From Leptospira bourretii (GTDB lineage Bacteria; Spirochaetota; Leptospiria; Leptospirales; Leptospiraceae), in contig NZ_RQFW01000018.1 in the NCBI RefSeq assembly GCF_004770145.1, positions 186,001-250,000 on the forward strand: 64,000 bases of DNA, written 5' to 3'. Positions within the stretch are counted from its first letter, which is position 1, and each line of letters opens with the position of its first letter. The position numbers and the translations under genes were made by a program. Positions 16,944 through 25,988 of the stretch are shown here, in pieces. Under the pieces are notes generated by a model. The model was not told the origin of the DNA, ran no database searches, and saw only the letters and a list, made by a program, of their open reading frames with translations.

Positions 16944-17855
16944 ATGCCAGTTCCAAACTTTCGAACTTTTTCCCTCCTTCTCCTCATCGGTTTTTCTTTG
17001 TCGTTATGCAAACCTAAGTCAGATTCCGACGAAGAAACCTTACTCCTGTTAGCTGCCGCTACAACAAAAATTTGTGCCAACGCAGCATATACCGGAGCCA
17101 CAGTTGTCAATTCAACTGCAACTCTCAATGCAAGTACAGATTGTATCACGGGAATGACTTCTTCTATGTCAGCTGATTTACCAGCTTGGATACGGAATAA
17201 CTTTAAATGTTCAGTCGGTTCCGTTTCTGGTTCTAATTATGTATTCCGATCACAAAACATTCCCAATAACAAAAGTTTTTATTTTGGATCTACTTCTCCA
17301 ATGTATGAGGCACTTGCTGGTGGACAAAAATCTGCTGGGAACAACCAAATTGCATCTCAGTGTTTGGTATACACTATCCCAAGCTCTCCTGCTGCAAAGT
17401 CAGGAGCGCTTGTGGGAACCCAAAGTGGTTATGCTTCTGTAGGGATTACGGTGAATGGACTTGCCATCTTCAACAATGCAGCAGCACCGGGAGACACACT
17501 TGCTACGGAAGAACAAACCTTTGATAAATACAATGGTCACCCGCAAAGCTCTGGTGTATACCACCACCACTCCCAACCTCTCAATGTATCAAACAACAAC
17601 TCCAATTTAATTGGTGTCCTGATTGATGGATTCGCTGTTTATGGAAGAGATTGTACATTGAATGTTAATAGCGGAGGAACCACTTCCACTCCTACTATTG
17701 GAAGTGATTTAGATATAAACCATGGGCATACGACAACAACCGCTCATTTCACTACAGCTACCTATCATTATCATTATACGACTGATCCAACGGCAACAAT
17801 ACCTACTCTGATCGGTTCCAATTTTCACGGAACACCAGGGACAGTTTCCAATTAA
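16944..17855 (+). CDS. YHYH-domain lipoprotein
   Basis: This 303-residue protein has an N-terminus VPNFRTFSLLLLIGFSLSLC that ends in a lipobox-like LSLC followed by KPKSDSDEE. The mature part contains the His-rich YHYH-domain landmarks HPQSSGVYHHHSQPL, LIGVLIDGFAVYGRD and TATYHYHYTTD. YHYH proteins occur in marine and environmental bacteria; their function is not established, but the His cluster suggests metal binding. The upstream TTGACA at 16907-16912 lacks a well-placed -10. A rho-independent terminator follows the stop codon. Confidence 0.8.
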   Translation: MPVPNFRTFSLLLLIGFSLSLCKPKSDSDEETLLLLAAATTKICANAAYTGATVVNSTATLNASTDCITGMTSSMSADLPAWIRNNFKCSVGSVSGSNYVFRSQNIPNNKSFYFGSTSPMYEALAGGQKSAGNNQIASQCLVYTIPSSPAAKSGALVGTQSGYASVGITVNGLAIFNNAAAPGDTLATEEQTFDKYNGHPQSSGVYHHHSQPLNVSNNNSNLIGVLIDGFAVYGRDCTLNVNSGGTTSTPTIGSDLDINHGHTTTTAHFTTATYHYHYTTDPTATIPTLIGSNFHGTPGTVSN

Positions 17856-17865
17856 TATTTGTTAT

Positions 17866-17897
17866 CTAGGGAGACAAACTCTCCTCTCCCTAGTTTT
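17866..17897 (+). terminator. Rho-independent terminator of the YHYH gene
   Basis: CTAGGGAGA (17866-17874) and TCTCCCTAG (17885-17893) form a perfect 9-bp stem with a 10-base loop, followed directly by TTTT. It begins 11 bases after the YHYH stop. It overlaps the frame that would encode a lipoprotein signal for the next gene. Confidence 0.8.
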
Positions 17898-17931
17898 ATC
17901 ACTTTACCTAATCTCTTGTTCTCCCCTTCGT

Positions 17932-18426
17932 GTGAATTCGGAGGACAAGGAACTGAGTCAAGATTCCAACCATTTCCTACTATACCAAGGAAAACCACTG
18001 ACGGGAATCCTGATTCAAAAAAATCCGATTCTTTCCGAAATCTATGAAACCGAATATTACAAAGGAGTTCCTCACGGTCGTTATACGGCGAAAAAAGAGA
18101 ATGGAACTCTAATGGAAGAAAGGAATGTTCGGTATGGACAAAAACACGGAAAACAAATTAGTTATTTTGAAAATGGGAACTTACGTCAAAAATCTGAATT
18201 TGATAATGGTAAACCCATGGGCGAATCGATTGACTATTTTGACAATGGGCAAATGGCCACCTATCAGACATTCTACGATTCAGGGAAACCAAAAGTTACT
18301 AAAAAATGGAACAAAAGTGGACAAATATATTTGAACCATGTTTTTCTGGAAACAGGGGAAAGTTTTGGAAGGCCCGGAAGCAAACTTTGTGATCCCATTC
18401 CCGAGGGGGAGAAAAATCTTCCATAA
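17932..18426 (+). CDS. YwqK/MORN-repeat-like protein, start uncertain
   Basis: The 164-residue product from GTG 17932 contains repeats of the YwqK/MORN type (YFENGNLRQKSEFDNGKPMG, IDYFDNGQMATYQTFYDSGK). These are common in bacterial secreted or antitoxin-annotated proteins. The same frame is open upstream to 17812. It encodes LLSLVLSLYLISCSPL just before the GTG, which is a good lipoprotein signal with lipobox LISC, but no ATG, GTG or TTG precedes it. The start could be a rare codon (ATT 17851 or 17857) or the signal could be decayed. The terminator stem lies in this upstream part. Confidence 0.65.
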   Translation: MNSEDKELSQDSNHFLLYQGKPLTGILIQKNPILSEIYETEYYKGVPHGRYTAKKENGTLMEERNVRYGQKHGKQISYFENGNLRQKSEFDNGKPMGESIDYFDNGQMATYQTFYDSGKPKVTKKWNKSGQIYLNHVFLETGESFGRPGSKLCDPIPEGEKNLP

Positions 18427-18431
18427 ATGCA

Positions 18432-19163
18432 ATGTTGATCAATCCAAACATTTCCAACCAATCTGATCAAAAAAAAATCCAACCTAACCCTCATGTTTTT
18501 TTTCCTTTTTGGGTTCTCATCTTATTTCTATTGACTGCCAGTATGATCCATGTGAATTGCAAACCAACAGAACAAAGTCCCGATCCCAATGTTCCCCCTT
18601 ATTTTTCGGGAAAAGATTTTGACCCGGTTTGGACAGAAAATCCAGAAAAAGATTCCAATATAAAAAGAATTCCAGATTCATTGGAGCTTATCGAACAAAC
18701 GGGAAAAACAATTTTCCCCAGGGACTGGGCACCAAGCGAACATTTGGTGGTATTCTTTTATGCCACCTGTCGTGGGATTTGTCCGCTCATCACAAGAAAC
18801 TTAATCCAAATTGAACCAAATTTTTCTGAATTCCCAGAACTCAAAATTTTTTCCATTTCGATTAATTCGAAAGAAGATACAGTTCCTGTTTTAGAAAAGT
18901 ATCGAAAGACCTATCAAATCAAAAACACAAATTGGAGTTTTTTTACCGGTAAGGAAACGGTGATCGAAGATTTTGCCAAAGGGACTTGTGGTGCAGAAAT
19001 GGAAGGATTTTCTGTCGAACGAGGCAAGTATGAATTTGTTCATACAGAGAATATTTTTTTATTTGATAAAGATAGATATCTACGCGGAATCTACCGTGCC
19101 AAAGGTACGGGAGATATACAGAGGTTAGTGGAAGATTTACGAAAACTAAGAAAAAACCATTAA
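18432..19163 (+). CDS. SCO1/SenC-like copper-binding thioredoxin-fold lipoprotein
   Basis: This 243-residue protein has a hydrophobic segment (FWVLILFLLTASMIHVNC) with a possible lipobox Cys at 43, then a SCO-type thioredoxin fold. The copper site CxxxCP is C113-RGI-C117-P (FFYATCRGICPLI), and the distal His is H204 (FVHTENIFLFDKD). SCO proteins deliver copper to the CuA centre of cytochrome oxidase or handle redox stress. Start ATG 18432 lies 6 bp after the previous stop. It is convergent with the ABC-2 permease; a perfect inverted repeat lies between them. Confidence 0.85.
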   Translation: MLINPNISNQSDQKKIQPNPHVFFPFWVLILFLLTASMIHVNCKPTEQSPDPNVPPYFSGKDFDPVWTENPEKDSNIKRIPDSLELIEQTGKTIFPRDWAPSEHLVVFFYATCRGICPLITRNLIQIEPNFSEFPELKIFSISINSKEDTVPVLEKYRKTYQIKNTNWSFFTGKETVIEDFAKGTCGAEMEGFSVERGKYEFVHTENIFLFDKDRYLRGIYRAKGTGDIQRLVEDLRKLRKNH

Positions 19164-19193
19164 TCTAAGGATTTTTTTAAAAATCCTTAGATT
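19162..19193. terminator. Perfect 15-bp inverted repeat, bidirectional terminator
   Basis: AATCTAAGGATTTTT (19162-19176) is repeated in inverse at 19179-19193 with a 2-base centre. It overlaps the stop of the SCO gene and lies between it and the convergent ABC permease gene. The AT-rich inner part gives A- and T-runs on both strands, as in bidirectional terminators. Confidence 0.7.
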
Positions 19194-19238
19194 GTTCCAG
19201 TGATCAGAACAGAAGTTTGACCATCTATTTTTTAGAAC

Positions 19239-20000
19239 TTAGTTTTTAATTTTATATCCCGTGCGAAAGATAAGCCAAGTCACAGTCAAACAAAGAGTCA
19301 AAAAAACAAGAATCATCGAAATACTAACAGAAAGTGCTACATCTGCTCTTTCAAAAAAACTGTAACGAAACCCACTCACCAAATACAACACAGGGTTAAA
19401 CATACTTAATTTTTGCCAAAAAGGTGGTAACATTTGGATGGAGTAAAAACTTCCTCCGAGAAATACAAGTGGAGTGATGACAAGCATAGGAATCATCTGG
19501 AGTTTTTCAAAACTATCCGCCCAAATTCCTATCACAAACCCAAACAAACTAAAACTAATACATGTTAACACAAGAAAAAACACCATCAGAATAGGATGAT
19601 CGATACGAATGGGAACAAAAAAAGATGCCGTGATCAGCATTAACACACCAAGCATGAGTGATTTGGTGGCCGCAGCTCCGACATACCCAATCACAACTTC
19701 CCACATCGTCACGGGTGCTGAGAGGATTTCATAAATGGTACCATTAAACTTAGGAAAATAGATTCCGAAGGAAGCGTTCGAAATACTTTCGGTCAGTAAC
19801 GACAACATCACAAGGCCTGGAACGATAAAACTTCCGTAATGGATTCCATCAATCTCTTGGATTCTGGATCCAATGGCCGATCCAAAAACAATAAAGTACA
19901 AAGAAGTGGAAAGGACAGGAGATGCGATACTTTGTAATAGTGTACGAAAGGTTCTTGCCATTTCGAATTTATAGATAGATTGGATTGCGTAGAAATTCAT
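19239..20000 (-). CDS. ABC-2 type transporter permease
   Basis: This 253-residue integral membrane protein has about six hydrophobic segments. The ABC-2 signature region is near [16 protein letters not shown], with [19 protein letters not shown] before it. It looks like the YadH/DrrB family of exporters. Its ATG overlaps the stop of the ATPase gene by four bases (ATGA). It forms the membrane half of the transporter with the 308-residue ATPase. The substrate cannot be read from the sequence. Confidence 0.92.
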   Translation of the reverse strand: MNFYAIQSIYKFEMARTFRTLLQSIASPVLSTSLYFIVFGSAIGSRIQEIDGIHYGSFIVPGLVMLSLLTESISNASFGIYFPKFNGTIYEILSAPVTMWEVVIGYVGAAATKSLMLGVLMLITASFFVPIRIDHPILMVFFLVLTCISFSLFGFVIGIWADSFEKLQMIPMLVITPLVFLGGSFYSIQMLPPFWQKLSMFNPVLYLVSGFRYSFFERADVALSVSISMILVFLTLCLTVTWLIFRTGYKIKN

Positions 20001-20923
20001 ACAGCCTCCTGTAATAATTGAACAAAAATTTCTTCTAGTGAACTTTGTTTTGTACTCAAATCACTGAATTGGATTTTTAGTTTTTTCAAATCATCCAAAA
20101 GTTTAGTAATGAGACTACTATCATCAGAGCGGTCATATGTAAATACAAGAGCCGAGTGGTTATCAACAAGTTCCAATTCATATTTTGAAAGAGACTTTGG
20201 AATTTGTTTTAGGCTTTTTTTAAGTTCAATCCGGAGTTGTTTGGTACCGAGTTGTTTCATTAACCTATCTTTATTTTCAGTCAGAAAAATCTCACCTTTT
20301 CGGATCACAGAAATTCGGTCGGCAATAGATTCCGCTTCTTCGATGTAGTGAGTGGTTAGGATGATGGTCACACCATTTTTCCTAAGAGATTCTACAATCT
20401 TCCACATATCCTTCCGTAATTCCACATCCACACCAGCACTTGGTTCATCCAAAAAAAGAATTTTAGGTTCGTGTGACAGTGCTTTGGCGATTAAAACTCG
20501 ACGTTTCATCCCACCGGACAATGTCATAATCCTTTGGTCCTTTTTGTCCCAAAGAGAAAGTGATTTTAAAACTTCTTCAATGTATTTTGGGTTGGCTGGT
20601 TTTCCATAGAGTCCTCTCGTAAAAGAAACACTGGCCCACACTGTCTCAAAAGCATGGACACTAAGTTCCTGAGGAACAAGGCCAATGAGAGATCTTGTTT
20701 TTTTAAAATCTCCAATGATGTTAAATCCAGATACGTTCACCTCACCACCGCTTGGCGAAACAATCCCACAAATCAAATTGATTAGAGTGGTTTTTCCTGC
20801 TCCATTGGGGCCAAGTAGTGCGTGAATTTCGCCCTCTTTTACTTCCCAATTTACATTCTTTAGTGCTTGGAATCCATTGTCATAAGACTTGGAAACTTGT
20901 TTTAGAGTGAGGATTGATTTCAA
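19997..20923 (-). CDS. ABC transporter ATP-binding protein (YadG/CcmA-like)
   Basis: This 308-residue ATPase has Walker [11 protein letters not shown]-loop LVPQE, signature LSGGMKRR, Walker [13 protein letters not shown] and switch TTHYIEEAE, followed by a ~90-residue C-terminal extension typical of ABC-2 exporters. The start is TTG, overlapping the ABC-F stop by four bases (TTGA); no better start is near. It is the partner of the downstream permease. Confidence 0.93.
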   Translation of the reverse strand: MKSILTLKQVSKSYDNGFQALKNVNWEVKEGEIHALLGPNGAGKTTLINLICGIVSPSGGEVNVSGFNIIGDFKKTRSLIGLVPQELSVHAFETVWASVSFTRGLYGKPANPKYIEEVLKSLSLWDKKDQRIMTLSGGMKRRVLIAKALSHEPKILFLDEPSAGVDVELRKDMWKIVESLRKNGVTIILTTHYIEEAESIADRISVIRKGEIFLTENKDRLMKQLGTKQLRIELKKSLKQIPKSLSKYELELVDNHSALVFTYDRSDDSSLITKLLDDLKKLKIQFSDLSTKQSSLEEIFVQLLQEAV

Positions 20924-22416
20924 ACAGTTTCATCCTTCCAGCCAATGTCATTCAGGAAGTCATCATAACCCCCGTCATAGACAAAAACTCGGTCATCATC
21001 GAATACAATTAGTTTTGTGGCTACAGCGCGCAAGTGCATTTCGTTGTGTGTAACCATGATTACAGAACCATCAAAGTTATCAATGGCCTCAATGAGTGAG
21101 TCACAAGATTGCATGTCCAAGTGGTTTGTCGGTTCATCCAAATACAATAAATGGCAAGGTGTGACCAAAATTTTTCCAAGAAGGACCCGGCTCTTTTCTC
21201 CGCCAGAGAGAACCTTAATCTTTTTTAAAGCTAGGTCTTCCGAAAACATAAGCCCACCGGCAATGTTTCTTGCCTTTCCTTCGGAACAATTGGAATCCGC
21301 ACTCATGATCTCTTGGACAACGGTATTACTTTCGTTCATATTCAATTTGTTGGTTTGTCCAAAATACCCTTCTTTCAAGATCGGATGTTTTTTGACAGTA
21401 CCTGAAACGGGTGAAAGCTCTCCTGCAATTAACTTTAGCAAGGTGGACTTTCCTTTTCCGTTTTTCCCTATGATACAAATTCGATCTTCTGGCCCAACAC
21501 TAATGGAAAAGTTTTCAAATAAAAAAGGTGCCTTATTTTCATAAGAAAACGAAACTTCCTCTACACTTAACATCTGATTTGCGGAAAATGGAGCGCTGTT
21601 AAAATAAAGTTCCATATCTTCAATGGTGTCGAGTGCTTTCATTTCACCTTGTTTCTCTAACTTTTTAACACGAGATTGGGTCCGACTTGCAAAACTTGCT
21701 TTTGCTTTAAACTTTGCGATAAAGATCTCTTCTTGTTTGCGTTTTTTCGCTTCGTTTAGCCTGGTTTTTTCATAGATCTCTTCTGCTTGGTTGATCTGTG
21801 TGTATAACTTTTCTGTATCACCTTGGACCTTAATGGCTTTGGTTCTGTGAATGGCAACAGTATGAGTCACAACGCTATCCATAAAACTTCTATCATGTGT
21901 GATGAGAATGATTTCTCCTTCCCATTCACGGAGAAATTCCTCTAACCAACGTATGGTGACAATATCTAAATAGTTATTTGGTTCATCTAAGATGAGCATA
22001 TCGGGAGCTGAAACTAGAAGTTTGGCTAGGTTCATTCGGATTTGGTATCCACCAGAAAATTCATCTGGGCTTCTCTCCATGTCTTTTTCCGAAAATCCAA
22101 GACCAAATAAAATACGTTCTACTTTCCAGGTTTCGTATTCATCCCCTTCTGGAAGGCCAAGGGCACATTCTTCCAAAACAGTGGGTTTGGTAAAAACCAA
22201 ATGCTGCTCTAGATGCCCAATGCGGTATCCTTTTGGAATGGTGATGTTCCCTGAGTCTGGCTCAGATTTTCCTAAAATGATTTGGACAAGTGTGGATTTA
22301 CCATGCCCATTACGACCGACAAGGCCGACACGTTCGCCACGATTGACGCTAAATTGTAAGTCATCGAATAAGACGTTACCGTTAAATTGTTTGTTTAAAC
22401 CAGAGATTTTGATCAT
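20920..22416 (-). CDS. ABC-F family ATPase
   Basis: This 498-residue protein has two ABC cassettes and no membrane domain: Walker [10 protein letters not shown] and GKNGKGKST; signatures ending in FSGGYQIR and LSGGEKSR; Walker [12 protein letters not shown] and [11 protein letters not shown]. The linker (about 185-280) holds the charged helical pair typical of ABC-F translation factors. ABC-F proteins act on the ribosome, either as translation factors or as antibiotic-protection proteins. It is first in a three-gene, overlapping operon with an ABC-2 exporter, an arrangement that would suit drug protection plus export, though no substrate can be inferred. Confidence 0.93.
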   Translation of the reverse strand: MIKISGLNKQFNGNVLFDDLQFSVNRGERVGLVGRNGHGKSTLVQIILGKSEPDSGNITIPKGYRIGHLEQHLVFTKPTVLEECALGLPEGDEYETWKVERILFGLGFSEKDMERSPDEFSGGYQIRMNLAKLLVSAPDMLILDEPNNYLDIVTIRWLEEFLREWEGEIILITHDRSFMDSVVTHTVAIHRTKAIKVQGDTEKLYTQINQAEEIYEKTRLNEAKKRKQEEIFIAKFKAKASFASRTQSRVKKLEKQGEMKALDTIEDMELYFNSAPFSANQMLSVEEVSFSYENKAPFLFENFSISVGPEDRICIIGKNGKGKSTLLKLIAGELSPVSGTVKKHPILKEGYFGQTNKLNMNESNTVVQEIMSADSNCSEGKARNIAGGLMFSEDLALKKIKVLSGGEKSRVLLGKILVTPCHLLYLDEPTNHLDMQSCDSLIEAIDNFDGSVIMVTHNEMHLRAVATKLIVFDDDRVFVYDGGYDDFLNDIGWKDETV

Positions 22417-22603
22417 ATCATTTCCGAAGGTTACCCTTCTAGTTAGAACCAGGATCGAAAAAGAACCGGAAACGACGAGTAGAAACGAAAAGAAATAGGG
22501 AACATTCGGTCAAGAAATCCAAATTCCCAAGACATAATCACAGGGAAAAACACCTGTCAAATTATGGACTTTTTTTGAGGTTCCAAAATTCCGAAACTAT
22601 ACT

Positions 22604-23344
22604 GTGCGAACTTTTCTTTTTTTTATCCTTAGTTTCCTTTGCCTCACTGCAGGTGAAAGAACCTATGCCAATGGCAACTTACAAGTGGCCTTTGGTGCGG
22701 AAGAAAATTATTTACTAGTTCGTTCACTTGACTCGAGTGTCATCCATTTGGGAAGCCCAGAAGAAAAACAAGAATACCAGGAAATCATTGATGAGTATTT
22801 GCGATTCAAAAGTCTACACATCCAAGGGAAATATGGAGATGCCTATTTAGCCGTTCGTTCCACACAATCCAAACTCATCAAACTGTATGATAAAATTCTT
22901 AGTAAAAATATCGCATTGGTTCGTTCTGAACTTATTTTACTCGGTGGTAAGTCTCGCGATAAAGAAAAAACACAAACAAGGGCATTTTTACGTCTGGCAC
23001 TTCGGGATGTAAGTGAAGCCGAACAAAAGTTAGTGATGGCAAGAAACACTCGCCCTCTCCTTTATCTTTTGAAACTACGTGAAATGTTATTTTCTTTAAA
23101 AATTTTAAAACATGCGGGGAAGTTTGTAGTGTTTCTCAACTTATTACACGATGGTAAGTTTATGGATTCCATCGAGTTTTCTGATTTTGATTCCATCGAA
23201 TCAGAACTCATTCGTGGATTTGGGAAAGGGAACAACCGACTGCTCGCACTTCATTATGATAATTCCTTTTTACCTTTTGGAGAAGAAAGTATTTACGAAA
23301 GTATGATGACAAACTACAAAGCTCCAGAAATCAAAAAAGACTAA
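22604..23344 (+). CDS. Secreted helical protein of unknown function
   Basis: This 246-residue protein starts at GTG 22604 with a signal peptide (RTFLFFILSFLCLTAGERTYA). The mature part is helical, with a repeated flavour (YLRFKSLHIQGKYGDAYLAV, IVRSTQSKLIKLYDKI-like). It looks like the helical secreted proteins annotated in Leptospira as OmpL37-family, but I cannot test that. The ribosome site is poor. It is divergent from the ABC-F operon and convergent with purT. Confidence 0.6.
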   Translation: MRTFLFFILSFLCLTAGERTYANGNLQVAFGAEENYLLVRSLDSSVIHLGSPEEKQEYQEIIDEYLRFKSLHIQGKYGDAYLAVRSTQSKLIKLYDKILSKNIALVRSELILLGGKSRDKEKTQTRAFLRLALRDVSEAEQKLVMARNTRPLLYLLKLREMLFSLKILKHAGKFVVFLNLLHDGKFMDSIEFSDFDSIESELIRGFGKGNNRLLALHYDNSFLPFGEESIYESMMTNYKAPEIKKD

Positions 23345-23418
23345 TCACGTAGAATCGAATTTGTTCGTTACCGATTTGTTTGTTTTTTGATCGAACAATC
23401 GAATGTTACTTTCGTTCA

Positions 23419-24591
23419 TCATTTTAAGTGAATTAAGTCTCGGCCACGATTTGCTTTTTCTTTGGCTTCTTCGATTGTATTTCCCAATGCTAAACTAACA
23501 CCCATTCGTCTCTTCCCATCAATTTCCGGTTTTCCGAAAATTCGAATGTCAACTCCCTTTAGTTTTAAAGTTTCTTCAATGCCTGAATAAACTGGCGATG
23601 TCGTTTTTCCTTCTAAAAGAATGGCGGAACTAGCAGCTGGAGTTTGAAAGATGAGCTCCGGAATGGGTAAGCCAAGTAAGGCTCTCGCATGAAGTGAAAA
23701 TTCAGAAAAATTTTGCGAGATAAGAGTCACAAGCCCTGTGTCATGTGGTCTTGGAGATACTTCACTAAAGTACACTTCGTCACCCTTAACAAAAAGTTCG
23801 ACTCCAAATATACCCATCCCACCTAGTCCTGTGGTAACTGCTTCTGCAATTTTTTCAGCGGCACGTAAAGCAAGTTCCGACATGGGTTGAGGCATCCAAG
23901 ATTCCACATAATCCCCGTTCACCTGTCTATGCCCAATGGGAGGCAAAAAAGTAGTTCCTCCAATATGGCGTATGGTGAGAAGAGTGATTTCAAAATCAAA
24001 AGGGATAAACTCTTCAATGATCATTTTCCCTTTTCCAGTCCTACCTCCCGTTTGCCCATAGTTCCAAGCCTTTTGTATCTCCGATTCATTTCGTACCAAA
24101 CTTTGTCCTTTCCCAGAAGAACTCATAATCGGTTTGACCACACAAGGAAAACCTATCTCCTCTACCGCTTTCGTAAAACCTTCTTCCGTATCGGCAAAAA
24201 GATATTTAGATGTTTTTAAACCGAGTTCTTGGGAAGCAAAATTACGAATCCCTTCTCGGTTCATGGTAAGATTCACTGCTTTGGCACTGGGGATGATACG
24301 AAAACCTTCTGCTTCCAATCGTACCAAAGTTTCTGTATGGATGGCTTCAATTTCGGGAACTACAAAATCTGGCTTTAACTCGCGTATGGTGGCTTCCAAT
24401 TCTTTTGGATCAAGCATATTAATGACACGAGATTCTTGTGCCACAAGCATAGCAGGTGCATTCGGATAACGATCAACTGCGATGACATGAACACCTAGTC
24501 GGTTTGCCTCAATGGCAACCTCTTTGCCAAGTTCTCCGGATCCAAGAAGTAAAAGTTTAGTAGCGTTGGGAGTAAAAGGAGTTCCGATCAT
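23419..24591 (-). CDS. purT: Formate-dependent GAR formyltransferase
   Basis: This 390-residue ATP-grasp enzyme makes formyl-GAR from formate, ATP and GAR in purine synthesis. The N-terminus [20 protein letters not shown] aligns with the E. coli start, so ATG 24591 is chosen over 24618. Family blocks seen: [67 protein letters not shown] and [12 protein letters not shown]. The length is normal. Confidence 0.95.
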   Translation of the reverse strand: MIGTPFTPNATKLLLLGSGELGKEVAIEANRLGVHVIAVDRYPNAPAMLVAQESRVINMLDPKELEATIRELKPDFVVPEIEAIHTETLVRLEAEGFRIIPSAKAVNLTMNREGIRNFASQELGLKTSKYLFADTEEGFTKAVEEIGFPCVVKPIMSSSGKGQSLVRNESEIQKAWNYGQTGGRTGKGKMIIEEFIPFDFEITLLTIRHIGGTTFLPPIGHRQVNGDYVESWMPQPMSELALRAAEKIAEAVTTGLGGMGIFGVELFVKGDEVYFSEVSPRPHDTGLVTLISQNFSEFSLHARALLGLPIPELIFQTPAASSAILLEGKTTSPVYSGIEETLKLKGVDIRIFGKPEIDGKRRMGVSLALGNTIEEAKEKANRGRDLIHLK

Positions 24592-24667
24592 AATCACATA
24601 GATCGGGAAGTGGCTCATTCAGACAAGAAAGATTATGGCCACTCATTCGTTGGAAAATGATGTTAAT

Positions 24668-25138
24668 TTACATCAAGTAACGTTTGCCGAGTTTATCTCT
24701 TTGGTATACATTTGCACCCATTCGTATCAATAGATCGGAAATTTCACCGAGACCATCAAAACTATTAGCGATATGAAGGGCAGTCACTCCACTGGGGTCC
24801 GCAGCATTGGGATTGGCGGCAGAATTCAATAATACTTCAACAGCTTCGATATTTCCTGTTTCAGTTGCTTTGTGAATTGGATACAAACCCATGTTATCTG
24901 GTAAGTTCGGGTCCAAACCAATTGTGAGTAATTTTTTCAAATAATAGATATCTGAAACTTCAGTGACGGCAATCCCAAGCAACAATGCAGACTCAGATAC
25001 CAAAACTTCTTTTAATTCAGGATCGGATAATAACAAATCAAAAGAATCTTTATCTTCTCGTGTGATGGCAGAACACAAGGTGCGTAACCGGAGGTTGGAT
25101 TTAGTTTTACCAACAAAATCGATAATGTTTTGTATCAT
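24668..25138 (-). CDS. Ankyrin-repeat protein
   Basis: This 156-residue soluble protein has about three ankyrin repeats. The clearest are NMGLYPIHKATETGNIEAVE plus VLLNSAANPNAADPSG, and VTALHIANSFDGLGEISDLL plus IRMGANVYQRDKLG. The N-terminal 60 residues carry a degenerate repeat. Ankyrin repeats mediate protein contacts, so no enzyme function is expected. Its ATG overlaps the AraC stop by four bases, so the two are coupled. Confidence 0.88.
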   Translation of the reverse strand: MIQNIIDFVGKTKSNLRLRTLCSAITREDKDSFDLLLSDPELKEVLVSESALLLGIAVTEVSDIYYLKKLLTIGLDPNLPDNMGLYPIHKATETGNIEAVEVLLNSAANPNAADPSGVTALHIANSFDGLGEISDLLIRMGANVYQRDKLGKRYLM

Positions 25139-25962
25139 GTTTCTATCCTATCAGTATGAGACGAATCTCCATTGTAAAAATGGGACATTTTTTCATATTC
25201 TGCGAACCATTCATTGGGAATACTTCCCGAAATTCGTTTGAAATCGTGATTGAAATGGGACTGGTCAGAGTATTCAAATTCATGTGCCAAATCGGTAAAA
25301 CGGAGTTCTGGGTTGTTTTTTCGGTAGTGGTCTGGATTTCGCACCATTTCCAATAACCTGTGCACTGTTCTGTATTCAGAAGGATTCATTCCCACTATCT
25401 CTTTGAATTTACGATCCAATTGTTTTCTGGAAATTCCCAATTTTTGGCAAAGGCCTTCGATGGGAGTGGCTGGATTTGTGAGTTCCAAAAGTGCAAACCG
25501 AACATACGTTGGAATTTCCGAAGGTTGTCCCGGATATTCTTTAAGAAACCGAGTGAGAAATTCAGAAATTCGATTTTCAGCAGGGAAACCAAAATCGGAA
25601 ACTCCACCTAACATTGATTCATCACCTATTGAAATAAATTTGTTTTGTAATTCATCTCCACGTTTGGAAAAAAGAGAATACATTCCTCCTACAAAAAACC
25701 GAATGGCAAACAAATTTAAATCTGATTCTGATAAAATCCTCCACCTTCTAGTTTGTGGGCCAACGATGTGTAACTTTGGTAACTTAATGATTTCTCGGTT
25801 TTCTGTTTCTACAAGTGGCGGCTCACCCAAATGAAAAACCACCTCACATTCGTAAGATGGCAGTACCCAAGGAAGGTCTCGGACATTCACTCCCTCCCAA
25901 ATCCAAAATTCCTTAACAGATGATTCTAAATGGGAAGGAGGTTTAATAAATCGAATGTCCAA
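25135..25962 (-). CDS. AraC-family transcriptional regulator
   Basis: This 275-residue protein has an N-terminal sensing region (about 1-150; PSYECEVVFHLGEPP, IVGPQTRRWRI) that looks like the DUF6597 domain of AraC proteins. The C-terminal double HTH is typical: LCQKLGISRKQLDRKFKEIV plus GMNPSEYR for the first motif, and LAHEFEYSDQSHFNHDFKRI plus SGSIPNEW for the second. The start is TTG 25962; no in-frame alternative precedes it. The ankyrin gene it overlaps may be its partner. Confidence 0.9.
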   Translation of the reverse strand: MDIRFIKPPSHLESSVKEFWIWEGVNVRDLPWVLPSYECEVVFHLGEPPLVETENREIIKLPKLHIVGPQTRRWRILSESDLNLFAIRFFVGGMYSLFSKRGDELQNKFISIGDESMLGGVSDFGFPAENRISEFLTRFLKEYPGQPSEIPTYVRFALLELTNPATPIEGLCQKLGISRKQLDRKFKEIVGMNPSEYRTVHRLLEMVRNPDHYRKNNPELRFTDLAHEFEYSDQSHFNHDFKRISGSIPNEWFAEYEKMSHFYNGDSSHTDRIET

Positions 25963-25988
25963 TCGTTACACCATTTTTATTTATACTT

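Noticed and set aside
17859..18047. 62-codon frame overlapping the start of the YwqK-like gene
   Set aside because: It lies in a different frame, runs through the terminator stem, and has no domain features; the YwqK repeats are in the other frame.
22604..23344. Firm assignment to the OmpL37 adhesin family
   Set aside because: Only a general resemblance in size and helical repeats; no diagnostic motif that I can verify by eye.
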